Source of the DNA: Paenirhizobium naphthalenivorans | GTDB lineage: Bacteria > Pseudomonadota > Alphaproteobacteria > Rhizobiales > Rhizobiaceae | Reading direction: 5' to 3' | Length of the DNA stretch: 64,000 nt | NCBI RefSeq assembly: GCF_007992095.1 | Contig: NZ_BJZP01000004.1 | Span: 62,001 to 126,000, forward strand | Shown: positions 1 through 7,323 of the stretch, one piece after another | Layout: each line of letters starts with the position of its first letter | Numbering within the stretch: the first letter of the stretch is position 1 | Program-made: the position numbers and the translations under genes | The notes under the pieces: model-generated | What the model saw: the letters and a program-made list of their open reading frames with translations, nothing else | The model's database searches: none | Told to the model about the DNA's origin: nothing

Positions 1-1
1 T

Positions 2-295
2 TTCGATCCGTTCCTGCCGACCCGCATGGAGGGGCTCGCCGCCCTCACGGACTATTATGAGGCCATCAGAGGCAAGATCTACGCGCCGCATCACGAGATG
101 ATAGAGCCGCGCGTGATCGAGATCGGCGACGCGGCGGTGCTCACCTTCCGCTTCATCTCTCATAGCGGTAGCGAGGGTGCGCGGATGCACTGGTATTGCA
201 CTGAGGTTTATCGCCGGGGCGAAGGTGGCTGGCGGATCGTGGCGACCCACTGGTCCTTCGTTTCCGACAGCGCGACAGGCGACAGCGGCAACTGA
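2..295 (+). CDS. SnoaL/DUF4440-like protein, C-terminal part
   Basis: The open frame is already running at base 2 and ends in TGA at 293-295, so the gene starts before the window. An internal ATG at 26 is probably not the true start because coding continues upstream of it. The end, with MHWYCTEVYRRGEGGWRI followed by ATHWSF, is typical of the NTF2-fold SnoaL/DUF4440 (YybH-like) family. In that fold, aromatic strands line a small pocket. These proteins are small cytosolic enzymes or binding proteins of mostly unknown substrate. It converges on bioY with a hairpin between them. The family call is fairly safe; the function is unknown. Confidence 0.7.
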   Translation, partial: FDPFLPTRMEGLAALTDYYEAIRGKIYAPHHEMIEPRVIEIGDAAVLTFRFISHSGSEGARMHWYCTEVYRRGEGGWRIVATHWSFVSDSATGDSGN

Positions 296-318
296 GCCGG
301 TGAGCCGTCATGAAAGAA

Positions 319-342
319 TGGCGGACCGTGTTCGGTCCGCCA
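319..342. terminator. Hairpin between convergent SnoaL-like gene and bioY
   Basis: A perfect 10-bp stem, TGGCGGACCG/CGGTCCGCCA, closes a TGTT loop in the 66-base gap between the two convergent stop codons. On the minus strand it is followed by TTCTTTC, so it probably ends the bioMNY transcript. It may work in both directions. Confidence 0.7.
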
Positions 343-361
343 CTTGAAAACGCGTGCGCGC

Positions 362-925
362 TTATGTCCGCTGCGGCAGCAGCGGATAGCCGACCATCAC
401 GGCACGTCCGGCAAGACCGGCGACCGCCGCCTTCAGGAGATCGCCCGGAATGAAGGCCATAGAGCCGAGGAAGGCCTTTTCGAGGCCAAGGCCGGCGCCG
501 AAGGCGAGATAGCCGATGCCGAAGACGTAGAGCACGACGACGCCACCAAGTGCTGCGGCGGCGAAGAAGCCGAGCGTCTGTGTGAGGGCGGAAAGACCCG
601 GCCGGGCGAAGCGCTCGGCGATCATGCCGGTGGCGAAGACGGCCGGCACCCAGCCGATCAGGAAGCCGACGGTCGGGCCGGCGAAGACGGCCAGGCCGCC
701 ACGACCGCCCGACAGCACCGGCAGGCCGATGGCGACGAGCAGAATGACGAGAACGGCGGCCAGCGCGCCGCGTTTTGCACCGAGAACGACGCCGGCCAGC
801 ATCACGCCGAGCGACTGCGCGGTGATCGGCACCGGAACGAAACCGAGCGTGATCGGCGGAATGAAACCGAGCGCGACGATGATGGCGGCAAACAGCGAAA
901 TGAGCACGAGGTCACGGGTCTGCAT
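362..925 (-). CDS. bioY: BioY, substrate-binding S component of the biotin ECF transporter
   Basis: A 187-residue integral membrane protein of the BioY family. It begins MQTRDLVLISLFAAIIVALGF and shows the family's PVPITAQSLGVMLAG segment and a VGFLIGW helix. It captures biotin in the inner membrane and works with the EcfT/EcfA partners encoded just upstream (bioN, bioM). I chose the ATG at 925 because AAGGGAG lies just before it; the frame stays open further upstream and would overlap bioN. It is third in the order bioM-bioN-bioY, 79 bases after bioN. No BioR box is visible in front of this cluster. A second bioY lies at 54155. Confidence 0.93.
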   Translation of the reverse strand: MQTRDLVLISLFAAIIVALGFIPPITLGFVPVPITAQSLGVMLAGVVLGAKRGALAAVLVILLVAIGLPVLSGGRGGLAVFAGPTVGFLIGWVPAVFATGMIAERFARPGLSALTQTLGFFAAAALGGVVVLYVFGIGYLAFGAGLGLEKAFLGSMAFIPGDLLKAAVAGLAGRAVMVGYPLLPQRT

Positions 926-1004
926 GGTGTCTCCCTTGGGCATGGCGCGCAAAACTGCGAAAATACGACATGCGTGAAACCTGAAAATTCCCCAGCGGAA
1001 AACG

Positions 1005-1607
1005 TCACTGCCCGCGAATGCCCCGGGCGTCAATGGCGGCGGCGATATTATCCGCATCCTTGAGAGTGGCGATGATCAGCGGTCCGAGGATGGTGGTGAC
1101 CTTCGGGCGGACGCCGCGCGCGCGATGGGCCTCGCGGATCGCCTCGTAGCGCGTGAGGATCTCCGGCACGAAGCGCACCACCAGACCGACCGCAAGGCCG
1201 ATGTCCGAGGCCTTGACGAGACCGGCGCGCTCAAGCGGAAAGGCGGCTTTCGTGACGGTCTCGATGAAGGCCGAGACCGTGGTCGTCGCCGTCACCGCCG
1301 CCCCCAGCAGCATCAGCGTCGAAAGCCTGAGCACCGTCACCATGGCTTCCTCCGCGCTGGTCAGCAGCAGATGAAACAGACCGACAATCAGGATGGTGAG
1401 AAAGACGGGTCTGAGGGGCGAAAGCGCGGCGCGCGGCGGCTGACCGAGGCTGAAATAGAGACCGGTCGCGACGAGCAGAACCAGCGTCAGGATGCGCGGG
1501 TCGCGGGTGAGAAAGATCAGCACCGCGACAAGGGCAAGCCCGCCGATCTTCACCGCCGGCGGCAGGCGGTGCATCAGGCTGTTGCCGGAGACGAACAGGC
1601 TTCTCAT
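1005..1607 (-). CDS. bioN: BioN, EcfT-type transmembrane protein of the biotin transporter
   Basis: A 200-residue membrane protein of the EcfT (CbiQ) family. It has hydrophobic segments around residues 22-50, 66-88 and 95-115, and two Ala-Arg-Gly coupling motifs near the C-terminus (HRARGVRP and AIDARGIRG). These motifs dock onto the ATPase and transmit ATP hydrolysis to the S component. Its ATG overlaps the bioM stop as ATGA, which implies translational coupling. With bioM and bioY it forms the classic rhizobial biotin ECF module. Confidence 0.93.
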   Translation of the reverse strand: MRSLFVSGNSLMHRLPPAVKIGGLALVAVLIFLTRDPRILTLVLLVATGLYFSLGQPPRAALSPLRPVFLTILIVGLFHLLLTSAEEAMVTVLRLSTLMLLGAAVTATTTVSAFIETVTKAAFPLERAGLVKASDIGLAVGLVVRFVPEILTRYEAIREAHRARGVRPKVTTILGPLIIATLKDADNIAAAIDARGIRGQ

Positions 1608-2350
1608 GACAGCGCGATCTCCCGGTAGTGGGCAATTGCCTCCGCCGCTTCACCGTCGAAGGCGATCCGCCCCTGATGGAAGACCAGCACGCGTTCGAAA
1701 TCGGCCACCAGGTCGAGATCGTGGCTGATGACGATCGCCTGCTGCTCCAGTCCCTCGATCGCCGCCTTCACCATGGCGCGGTTCCTGATGTCGAGCTGGT
1801 TGGTCGGCTCGTCGAAGATCACAAGCTCGGGCGCGGTGACGACGACGGCGCAAAGCGCCGCCAGCTGTAACTCGCCGCCAGACAGCTCGTGCGGTCGCCG
1901 CGCGGCCAGATGGGTTATGCCGAACCGGGCAAGCGCCGCATCGACCGCTTGGTTCAGGGCCGCCCCTTTGACGCCCCGGCTTTTCGGGCCAAAGGCGATG
2001 TCGTCGCGGATGATCGGCAGGATGATCTGATTGGCCGGGTTCTGGAAGATGAAGCCGGCCTTCGACAGCACGGCCTTGTCGTCCTTCACCGTGTCCAGCC
2101 CGTCGAGCGAAACCGAGCCGCTTGACGGTTTGGCGAGCCCGTTGATCAGCCGCGCGAAGGTGGTCTTGCCGGACCCGTTGAGACCGATCACCCCGATCCG
2201 CCGTTCGCAAAGCGCAAGCGTTAGCGCCTCAAGCGCCGTTTTTTCGCCATAGCGCACCTCTGCCCGGTCGAATGTGATCTGCAAGCCTGTGACCCCCACG
2301 GATGTCTTGGCGCCTCTATAGACCGGCGATGCGGCGAGGGGAATATACAT
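1604..2350 (-). CDS. bioM: BioM, ATPase (EcfA-type) of the biotin ECF transporter
   Basis: A 248-residue ABC ATPase. Walker A is GLNGSGKT (residues 56-63), the Q-loop is in FIFQNPANQ, the signature is LSGGELQ and Walker B is LVIFDEPT, followed by the D-loop and the switch His in VISHDLDL. It energises BioN/BioY. Homology to EcfA proteins begins near residue 22, so the real start may be a GTG in the KTSVGVTG stretch instead of the ATG at 2350. It is first in the bioMNY cluster and divergent from the glycosylase gene at 2458. Confidence 0.9.
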   Translation of the reverse strand: MYIPLAASPVYRGAKTSVGVTGLQITFDRAEVRYGEKTALEALTLALCERRIGVIGLNGSGKTTFARLINGLAKPSSGSVSLDGLDTVKDDKAVLSKAGFIFQNPANQIILPIIRDDIAFGPKSRGVKGAALNQAVDAALARFGITHLAARRPHELSGGELQLAALCAVVVTAPELVIFDEPTNQLDIRNRAMVKAAIEGLEQQAIVISHDLDLVADFERVLVFHQGRIAFDGEAAEAIAHYREIALS

Positions 2351-2423
2351 CGCGAGCGGGCAGGGGCATCGATTCCGGCGATACTCCTTTCACAGCCTTG
2401 GCTGGAGGTCAGGTTTGGCCATT

Positions 2424-2438
2424 GAACATATCATGAAC
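2424..2438 (+). promoter_or_regulatory. LexA (SOS) box, GAAC-N7-GAAC
   Basis: GAAC, seven bases, GAAC is a perfect match to the direct-repeat LexA box known in alphaproteobacteria. It ends 19 bases before the ATG of the YcaQ-like DNA glycosylase, where a repressor would block initiation. The gap is shared with divergent bioM, but the site sits on the glycosylase side. The match is seen directly; LexA control is inferred from the family and the position. Confidence 0.7.
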
Positions 2439-2457
2439 ATTCGTTAGCTTCCTCTCC

Positions 2458-3645
2458 ATGGCGATTCCTCTGTCGAACATTCAAGCGCGAAAAATCTTTC
2501 TCGAGCGGCAGGGGCTGTCCCGGCCGCCGCACCGGGCGCTCGGCAAGACCGGGCTCTACGAGCTGATCCATGATCTCGGCTTCGTCCAGATCGACAGCAT
2601 CGCCACTGTCGAGCGTGCCCACCACCAGATCCTCTTTTCCCGCAACCAGACCTACCGGCCGGAGCATCTGGAGGCCCTTCTGGAAAAGGACCGCAGCCTC
2701 TTCGAGCACTGGACCCACGACGCCTCGATCATCCCCTCGGCCTTCTTCCCCTATTGGAAGCATCGCTTCCAGCGCCGCGAGGCCGGCATCCTTCAGAACT
2801 GGCGCAAATGGCAGGGCGAGGGTTTCGACCAGGCCTTCGACGAGACCTATGAAAAGATCCGCGAGCGCGGCCCGATCATGGCCCGAGAGGTCAAGGCAGA
2901 GGACCACAAGTCGGGCGGCTGGTGGAACTGGCATCCATCGAAGACCGCGCTCGAATTCCTCTGGCACACCGGCAAGCTGGCGATCGCAGGGCGCGACAAT
3001 TTCCAGAAGGTCTACGACCTGTCCGAGCGCGTTATCCCGCCCGAACATTTCGCCGCTGAAGTCGATCCCGACGCCTTCATCGACTGGGCCTGCCGACAGG
3101 CGCTGACAAGGCTCGGCTTTGCCACCCATGGCGAAATCGCCGCCTTCTTCGATCTGGTCACCCCGCAGGAGGCGAAGGCCTGGGTGGAGCGCCACCGCGA
3201 CGAACTGGAGGAGGTCTCGATCGAGACGGTCGACGGCAAACCGCGCGCCTCTTTCGCCTTCGCCGAAAGCCTGCCCGCGCTGCTGAACCCGCCCGAGCCG
3301 CCGGCCCGCATCCGCACTTTAAGCCCCTTCGACCCGCTGATCCGCGACCGCAACCGCACCGAACGCCTGTTCGGCTTCTTCTATCGCATCGAAATCTTCG
3401 TGCCCGAGCCGAAGCGCGAATACGGCTACTACGTCTTCCCGCTGCTCGAATCCGACCGCCTGATCGGCCGCATCGACATGAAGGCGGACCGCAAGGCCGG
3501 CGTGCTCGACGTGAAACGCCTCTGGCTGGAAAAGGGCGTCAAACCCTCGGCCGGGCGGCTGGAGAGGCTGGAGGCGGAGCTGGTGCGGCTGGCGAGGTTT
3601 GCGGGTGTGGAGCGGGTGGAGTTGAGGGATGGGTGGCTGGGGTGA
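2458..3645 (+). CDS. YcaQ/AlkX-family winged-helix DNA glycosylase (crosslink repair)
   Basis: A 395-residue protein of the HTH_42 (YcaQ/AlkZ) family, made of tandem winged helices. The start MAIPLSNIQARKIFLERQGL is typical, and FVQIDSI supplies a Gln-x-Asp catalytic pair (Q44, D46). This is the motif reported for YcaQ-like members that unhook interstrand crosslinks and N-alkylated bases. HWTHDASIIP and the LSPFDPLIRDR segment are also family hallmarks. A perfect LexA box lies just upstream, which fits an SOS-induced repair enzyme. It is monocistronic, followed by a gap and a foreign-looking cassette. Confidence 0.88.
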   Translation: MAIPLSNIQARKIFLERQGLSRPPHRALGKTGLYELIHDLGFVQIDSIATVERAHHQILFSRNQTYRPEHLEALLEKDRSLFEHWTHDASIIPSAFFPYWKHRFQRREAGILQNWRKWQGEGFDQAFDETYEKIRERGPIMAREVKAEDHKSGGWWNWHPSKTALEFLWHTGKLAIAGRDNFQKVYDLSERVIPPEHFAAEVDPDAFIDWACRQALTRLGFATHGEIAAFFDLVTPQEAKAWVERHRDELEEVSIETVDGKPRASFAFAESLPALLNPPEPPARIRTLSPFDPLIRDRNRTERLFGFFYRIEIFVPEPKREYGYYVFPLLESDRLIGRIDMKADRKAGVLDVKRLWLEKGVKPSAGRLERLEAELVRLARFAGVERVELRDGWLG

Positions 3646-3742
3646 GGGGAGGGATCGCCGCAGTCTGCCGGTCCCTCTATGCAACTGTTGCACGGCGCTA
3701 CAGTTTGTGGGCTACAAACAGGTTTCGCACATCCTTGCTTTG

Positions 3743-3756
3743 CCGGCGCCGGGCCT
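3743..3756 (+). repeat. Left copy of a 14-bp direct repeat flanking the HipA-like/DUF3037 cassette
   Basis: CCGGCGCCGGGCCT occurs here and again at 5727-5740, on either side of the two-gene cassette and in the same orientation. The similarity weakly extends downstream (TGCG...GGTTGCAC here, TGCGGGTGCAC there). The surrounding 267-base gap (3646-3912) holds no gene. It also contains a small inverted repeat, GTTTGT/ACAAAC, at 3703-3719. The repeat may mark an insertion or be a dispersed element. Confidence 0.5.
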
Positions 3757-3912
3757 CTGCGAACCGGTTGCACGTCCCCTCAAATCAACGACCAACAGTT
3801 TTCCCGGAAGATCAAACCTTTGGGCTGAACTGGTAAAGAGCATCCACGCCCGCAACAATCGGCTTATCATTCCAACCGTCACTGGAATTTTTGTCGGACG
3901 GCGAGGCAGGAC

Positions 3913-4770
3913 ATGGACAAGGTGCATTCAATTAAGATACGCAACTATTTTGATATGTGTGACTTTTCGGGGGCGCTATTGATATCGCGGGTTTTTGCCA
4001 CAGAATTTATGCGCCCTATGATCAACGGGAAGACCGGTCCAGCCCTCGTCAATTGCCAAAGGGCAAACGGTGACGATGTCGAAGTTGTGACGAAATGTTC
4101 TGCCGGTTGCGAACAAAAGGAAACAAGTCTTGCCGCCGAGGTGATCGGAGCTTGTCTTGCCGCCGATTTAGGCCTCCCCATTCTTGAGCCGTTTCTGGTT
4201 GAATTGGACCCGGAGTTTATCGCATCCGTTCCCGACGCTGTGCATCGGGAACGGATGGCGGCGAGCAACTTTGTCGCATTTGGATCGAAACACATCACCG
4301 GCCAATATTCAGCTTGGACAAACGGAAACCTTATTTCCGAAGCAATGTTGCCAAGCGCTGCCGCCGTGTTCGCTTTCGACGGGATTATTCAAAACCCTGA
4401 CCGGCGTGACGGTAACCCGAATTGCTTGGTTCGCGGTGACGAGATCAGAATAATCGATCACGAATTGGCATTCGCTCATGGATTGATCCTGTTTTGGAAG
4501 GCCCCGTGGAAGGTTGGCGGACTGCAAAATTTTGAGACGCCCGGCTCGCATATCTTCCGGTCGGGATTGAAAGGAAAGCAAATCGACTACAGCCCAATCC
4601 GTGCGGCATGGGCAGGCTTGTCAGATGCCCAAATCTCAGCGTATGGGAACGCTGTTCCGGCAGAGTGGGCGGGCGCATCGAATTCGGTTGCCAGCGCGCT
4701 ACAACTGATTAAGGATGCGCGTGATAGCATTGATGCGTGCATTACGGAAATTGAACGGGTGCTGCAATGA
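3913..4770 (+). CDS. HipA-like Ser/Thr kinase family protein (HipA_2 type)
   Basis: A 285-residue protein with the layout of the compact HipA_2 kinase family. VVTK (K61) is the likely ATP-binding lysine. EVIGACLAADLGLPI is the conserved N-lobe helix. NPDRRDGNPN (161-170) is the catalytic loop, with D163 and N168/N170, and IIDHELAF (D182) binds metal. It lacks the N-subdomain-1 of classical HipA, and no HipB-like XRE antitoxin gene lies nearby. Its stop overlaps the next gene by ATGA, so the two are translated together. The region is visibly richer in A+T than its neighbours. ATG 3955 is an alternative start. The target and role, possibly toxin or defence, are unknown. Confidence 0.78.
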   Translation: MDKVHSIKIRNYFDMCDFSGALLISRVFATEFMRPMINGKTGPALVNCQRANGDDVEVVTKCSAGCEQKETSLAAEVIGACLAADLGLPILEPFLVELDPEFIASVPDAVHRERMAASNFVAFGSKHITGQYSAWTNGNLISEAMLPSAAAVFAFDGIIQNPDRRDGNPNCLVRGDEIRIIDHELAFAHGLILFWKAPWKVGGLQNFETPGSHIFRSGLKGKQIDYSPIRAAWAGLSDAQISAYGNAVPAEWAGASNSVASALQLIKDARDSIDACITEIERVLQ

Positions 4771-5633
4771 TATCAAAACAGAGGTACACATACACGGTTC
4801 TACGCTATGTACATGATGTGGTGACGGGAGAGTTCGTCAACGTTGGTGTGTTGCTGTACGCGCCGAAAAGCAATCTCGTTAAAGTTGCCGTACGCACATC
4901 TATCGGACGCATCAAGCATGTTTTCCCCGATTTGGACCGCCAGGCATTTTTGAGCGCGGTGAAGGCTGCCGAGCGCTCAGTGCGAAAAATCAGCAAAGGC
5001 TTGGAACACGGCGACTTGCTAGCAGAGTTTGGAGACGCCGCTTCAATTGCCCGGAAGGTTCTGGTTGCCGACGATAGTTCGCTACAATGGTCCCCCGTGT
5101 CCGGTGGACTAACGGAAGATGCCGAGAAGACATTCGACCGCGTTTACCGAAGATATGTCAGCCGCTACGATGCAAAGTCACCGCATCGTCGCAGCGATGA
5201 CGAAGTTTGGCGTCCAGTGCGTCAGTTGCTGGAAGAGAAAAACGTCCCGATCGATTTCGCCGAAAAAATCATAGCAGGTACATCCGACGAAATCGTGTTC
5301 AAACGTGCGTGGCGCAACGGCGTATGGCACGCTTACGAACCTCTATCTTTTGATCTGGCGGACGCTGAAGGCATCAAGGACAAGGCTCGCCGTTGGCGCG
5401 GACACCTTGAGGCAGTTCATGATGGCCTAAAGAGTGATATTGAGTTGCATTTTGTTGTTGGTGCGCCGCAAAATCCTGCACTTCAGGGGGCCTATCAAAA
5501 TGCTCTTAAGATATTAAGTGAAGCTGCTTTCCGGCCTAAGATTTACGAAGAAACTGAAATACCTCAATTGGTTAGTAAAATTGAGGATGAGGTGCGCGAG
5601 CATGTGGCTATGCATGCCCGCCACGTACGTTGA
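4767..5633 (+). CDS. DUF3037 domain protein, partner of the HipA-like kinase
   Basis: A 288-residue soluble protein. Residues 5-120 match DUF3037 (YTVLRYVHDVVTGEFVNVGV is the family signature). Residues ~140-285 form a further region, containing FKRAWRNGVWHAYEPLSFDL, that I cannot assign. Its ATG overlaps the kinase stop codon, so the two are a tight operon, and a hairpin at 5658 follows. HipA_2 and DUF3037 genes are recurrent neighbours, but I know of no established function. An antitoxin or regulatory-partner role is inference only. Base composition is lower in GC than the flanking backbone, which suggests acquisition by transfer. Confidence 0.75.
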   Translation: MISKQRYTYTVLRYVHDVVTGEFVNVGVLLYAPKSNLVKVAVRTSIGRIKHVFPDLDRQAFLSAVKAAERSVRKISKGLEHGDLLAEFGDAASIARKVLVADDSSLQWSPVSGGLTEDAEKTFDRVYRRYVSRYDAKSPHRRSDDEVWRPVRQLLEEKNVPIDFAEKIIAGTSDEIVFKRAWRNGVWHAYEPLSFDLADAEGIKDKARRWRGHLEAVHDGLKSDIELHFVVGAPQNPALQGAYQNALKILSEAAFRPKIYEETEIPQLVSKIEDEVREHVAMHARHVR

Positions 5634-5657
5634 TCGGAGACATAAACTCATTTTGAG

Positions 5658-5688
5658 AACGGCGTAGGATTATATCCAGCGCCGTTTT
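5658..5688 (+). terminator. Terminator of the HipA-like/DUF3037 operon
   Basis: AACGGCG pairs with CGCCGTT, and the loop itself can pair GGAT with ATCC. The stem is followed by TT and then C. It begins 25 bases after the DUF3037 stop codon, and its position and polarity fit the end of the two-gene transcript. Confidence 0.7.
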
Positions 5689-5726
5689 CATGGCCAAGGC
5701 GCAAAACCAAAAAAACCAATATGCAA

Positions 5727-5740
5727 CCGGCGCCGGGCCT
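5727..5740 (+). repeat. Right copy of the 14-bp direct repeat
   Basis: Identical to 3743-3756 (CCGGCGCCGGGCCT). The two copies enclose about 1.97 kb that contains only the HipA-like/DUF3037 operon and its terminator. TGCAACCGG at its left edge is also the reverse complement of a stretch just after the left copy. Confidence 0.5.
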
Positions 5741-5798
5741 TCGTGCGGGTGCACCGACAGAAAGCACCGTTGCTTCGGTCGCTTACAGCGCCCCATCC

Positions 5799-7235
5799 TC
5801 ACCCCCGCATCGCCCGCTCCACCGCCGCAAACACCCGCGGATCGCTCGACTGCGCCACATTGAACCTGAGAAACCGCGTCGCCGTCTGCGAGACGCTGAA
5901 GACATTGCCGGGGGCAAGAACGATCTTGTCGGCGAGCGCCCGGCGCGCGACGTCGGCGGCGTCGAGGCCGTCCGGCAGCTCGCACCAGAGGAACATGCCG
6001 CCGCGCGGTTCGAGGAAGGGTTTGAGGCCGAGCCCCTGGAGCTTCCTGTTGGTCTCGCCCGTGGCGCGGGACAGGCGGTCGCGCAAGGTCGCGATGTGCT
6101 TGCGATAGGTCCCGTCCTTCAGGATGTTCAGCACCAGTTCGGCGGAGACCGGGTTGCCGCCGAAGCTCGTGGCGATCTTCAGGTCGATCAGCCCTTCGAT
6201 CCAGTCGGGGCGGGCAGCGATGAAGCCGCAGCGCGCCGCCGCCGACAGGGTCTTGGAAAAGCTGCCGATATGGATCACCCGGTCCAGCCCGTCGAAGGCC
6301 GAAAGGCGCGGCGCAGGCTCCGGCTCGAAATCGGCAAAGATGTCGTCCTCGATGATGGTGAGGCCGGATTGCTCGGCGAGTTTGAGCAGCCGGTGGGCGG
6401 TCGCCGGCGAAAGCGTAGCACCTGTCGGATTGTGCAGCGCCGAATTGGTGATGTAGAGGCGCGGCTGGTGTTCGGTGAGCGCTTCGGCAAACAGCGCGAT
6501 GTCCGGGCCGGTCGCGGTATAGGGCACGCCGACGACCTTGACGCGGTGGGCGCGCAAGAGCGCCAGGAAGTTGAAATAGCAGGGATCGTCGACCAGCACC
6601 GTGTCGCCCGGCTCGATCAGGAAGCGGCAGAGAAGGTCGATTGCCTGCGTGCCCGATTCCGTCAGCATGATCTGGTCCGGTGAGGCCGGAATGCCACGCT
6701 CGGCCATGCGCCGCGACAGAAGCTGGCGCAGCGGCGGAAGCCCGAGCGGCGTGCCGTAGTCGGCCAGCACCGTGTCGTCGGCCCGGGTCAGCTGGCGCAG
6801 CGACCGGCGCAACTCGTCTTGCGGCATCCACGCCGCCGGCAGCCAGCCGCAGCCGGGCGTCAGCGTGTCCGCGCCGGCCTCCAGCGACTGCCGCGACACC
6901 CAGAAGGGGTCGACGACGCGATCGAGCTTCGGGCCGATCTCGGCCAGCGACAGCGGCGGCAGGTGGCCGGCGACATAGAAGCCGGAGCCCGGCCGCGACT
7001 GGATCAAGCCCTCGGCCGCCAGCCGGTCATAGGCCTCGACCACGGTCGAGGTGGAGACCGCCATGACCTTGGCAAAGCCGCGGATCGACGGCAGCTTCGC
7101 CCCCGGCGCCAGCGTGCGCCCGCCGATCCGCCGGCGGATGGCGCCCATGACGCGGCCGACGCGCGTGCCGTCTTCGCCGTCGCCCTCGTCGTCGCGCCCG
7201 ATCCTGTCCAGCATCCGTACTGCTCTCGTGACCAT
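5799..7235 (-). CDS. MocR/PdxR-family regulator (GntR HTH fused to aminotransferase fold)
   Basis: A 478-residue MocR-type protein. Residues ~25-95 are a GntR winged helix (KLPSIRGFAKVMAVSTSTVVEAYDRL in two parts). The rest is a class I aminotransferase fold with NPTG and the PLP-lysine motif SFSKT. Such proteins use PLP as effector or cofactor and control transporter or B6-related genes. It is divergent from the DMT transporter at 7324, with a palindrome between them that overlaps its own ATG. This suggests autoregulation and control of the transporter. The start may instead be the ATG at 7214, which would free the palindrome from the coding region. Confidence 0.88.
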   Translation of the reverse strand: MVTRAVRMLDRIGRDDEGDGEDGTRVGRVMGAIRRRIGGRTLAPGAKLPSIRGFAKVMAVSTSTVVEAYDRLAAEGLIQSRPGSGFYVAGHLPPLSLAEIGPKLDRVVDPFWVSRQSLEAGADTLTPGCGWLPAAWMPQDELRRSLRQLTRADDTVLADYGTPLGLPPLRQLLSRRMAERGIPASPDQIMLTESGTQAIDLLCRFLIEPGDTVLVDDPCYFNFLALLRAHRVKVVGVPYTATGPDIALFAEALTEHQPRLYITNSALHNPTGATLSPATAHRLLKLAEQSGLTIIEDDIFADFEPEPAPRLSAFDGLDRVIHIGSFSKTLSAAARCGFIAARPDWIEGLIDLKIATSFGGNPVSAELVLNILKDGTYRKHIATLRDRLSRATGETNRKLQGLGLKPFLEPRGGMFLWCELPDGLDAADVARRALADKIVLAPGNVFSVSQTATRFLRFNVAQSSDPRVFAAVERAMRG

Positions 7236-7257
7236 TACAGTTCGGCAAAACTGTAAT
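7234..7257. promoter_or_regulatory. Palindromic operator between mocR-type gene and transporter gene
   Basis: ATTACAGTT, six bases, AACTGTAAT is a perfect 9-bp inverted repeat. It lies in the short divergent gap and touches the ATG assigned to the regulator (7233-7235). The position and symmetry fit a dimeric MocR/GntR operator. That binding is inferred, not shown. Confidence 0.6.
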
Positions 7258-7323
7258 GCACTGTCTCTGAGAAATCCATCCGCGATCGCCTATCCTTGGG
7301 GCCAATCAATGAGGATGGATTGG

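Noticed and set aside
3639..5804. Inverted G-rich/C-rich repeat (GGGGTGAGG.. and ..CCTCACCCC) around the HipA-like cassette
   Set aside because: Both copies are the ends and stop codons of ycaQ-like and mocR-type genes; likely chance. The 14-bp direct repeat is better evidence.
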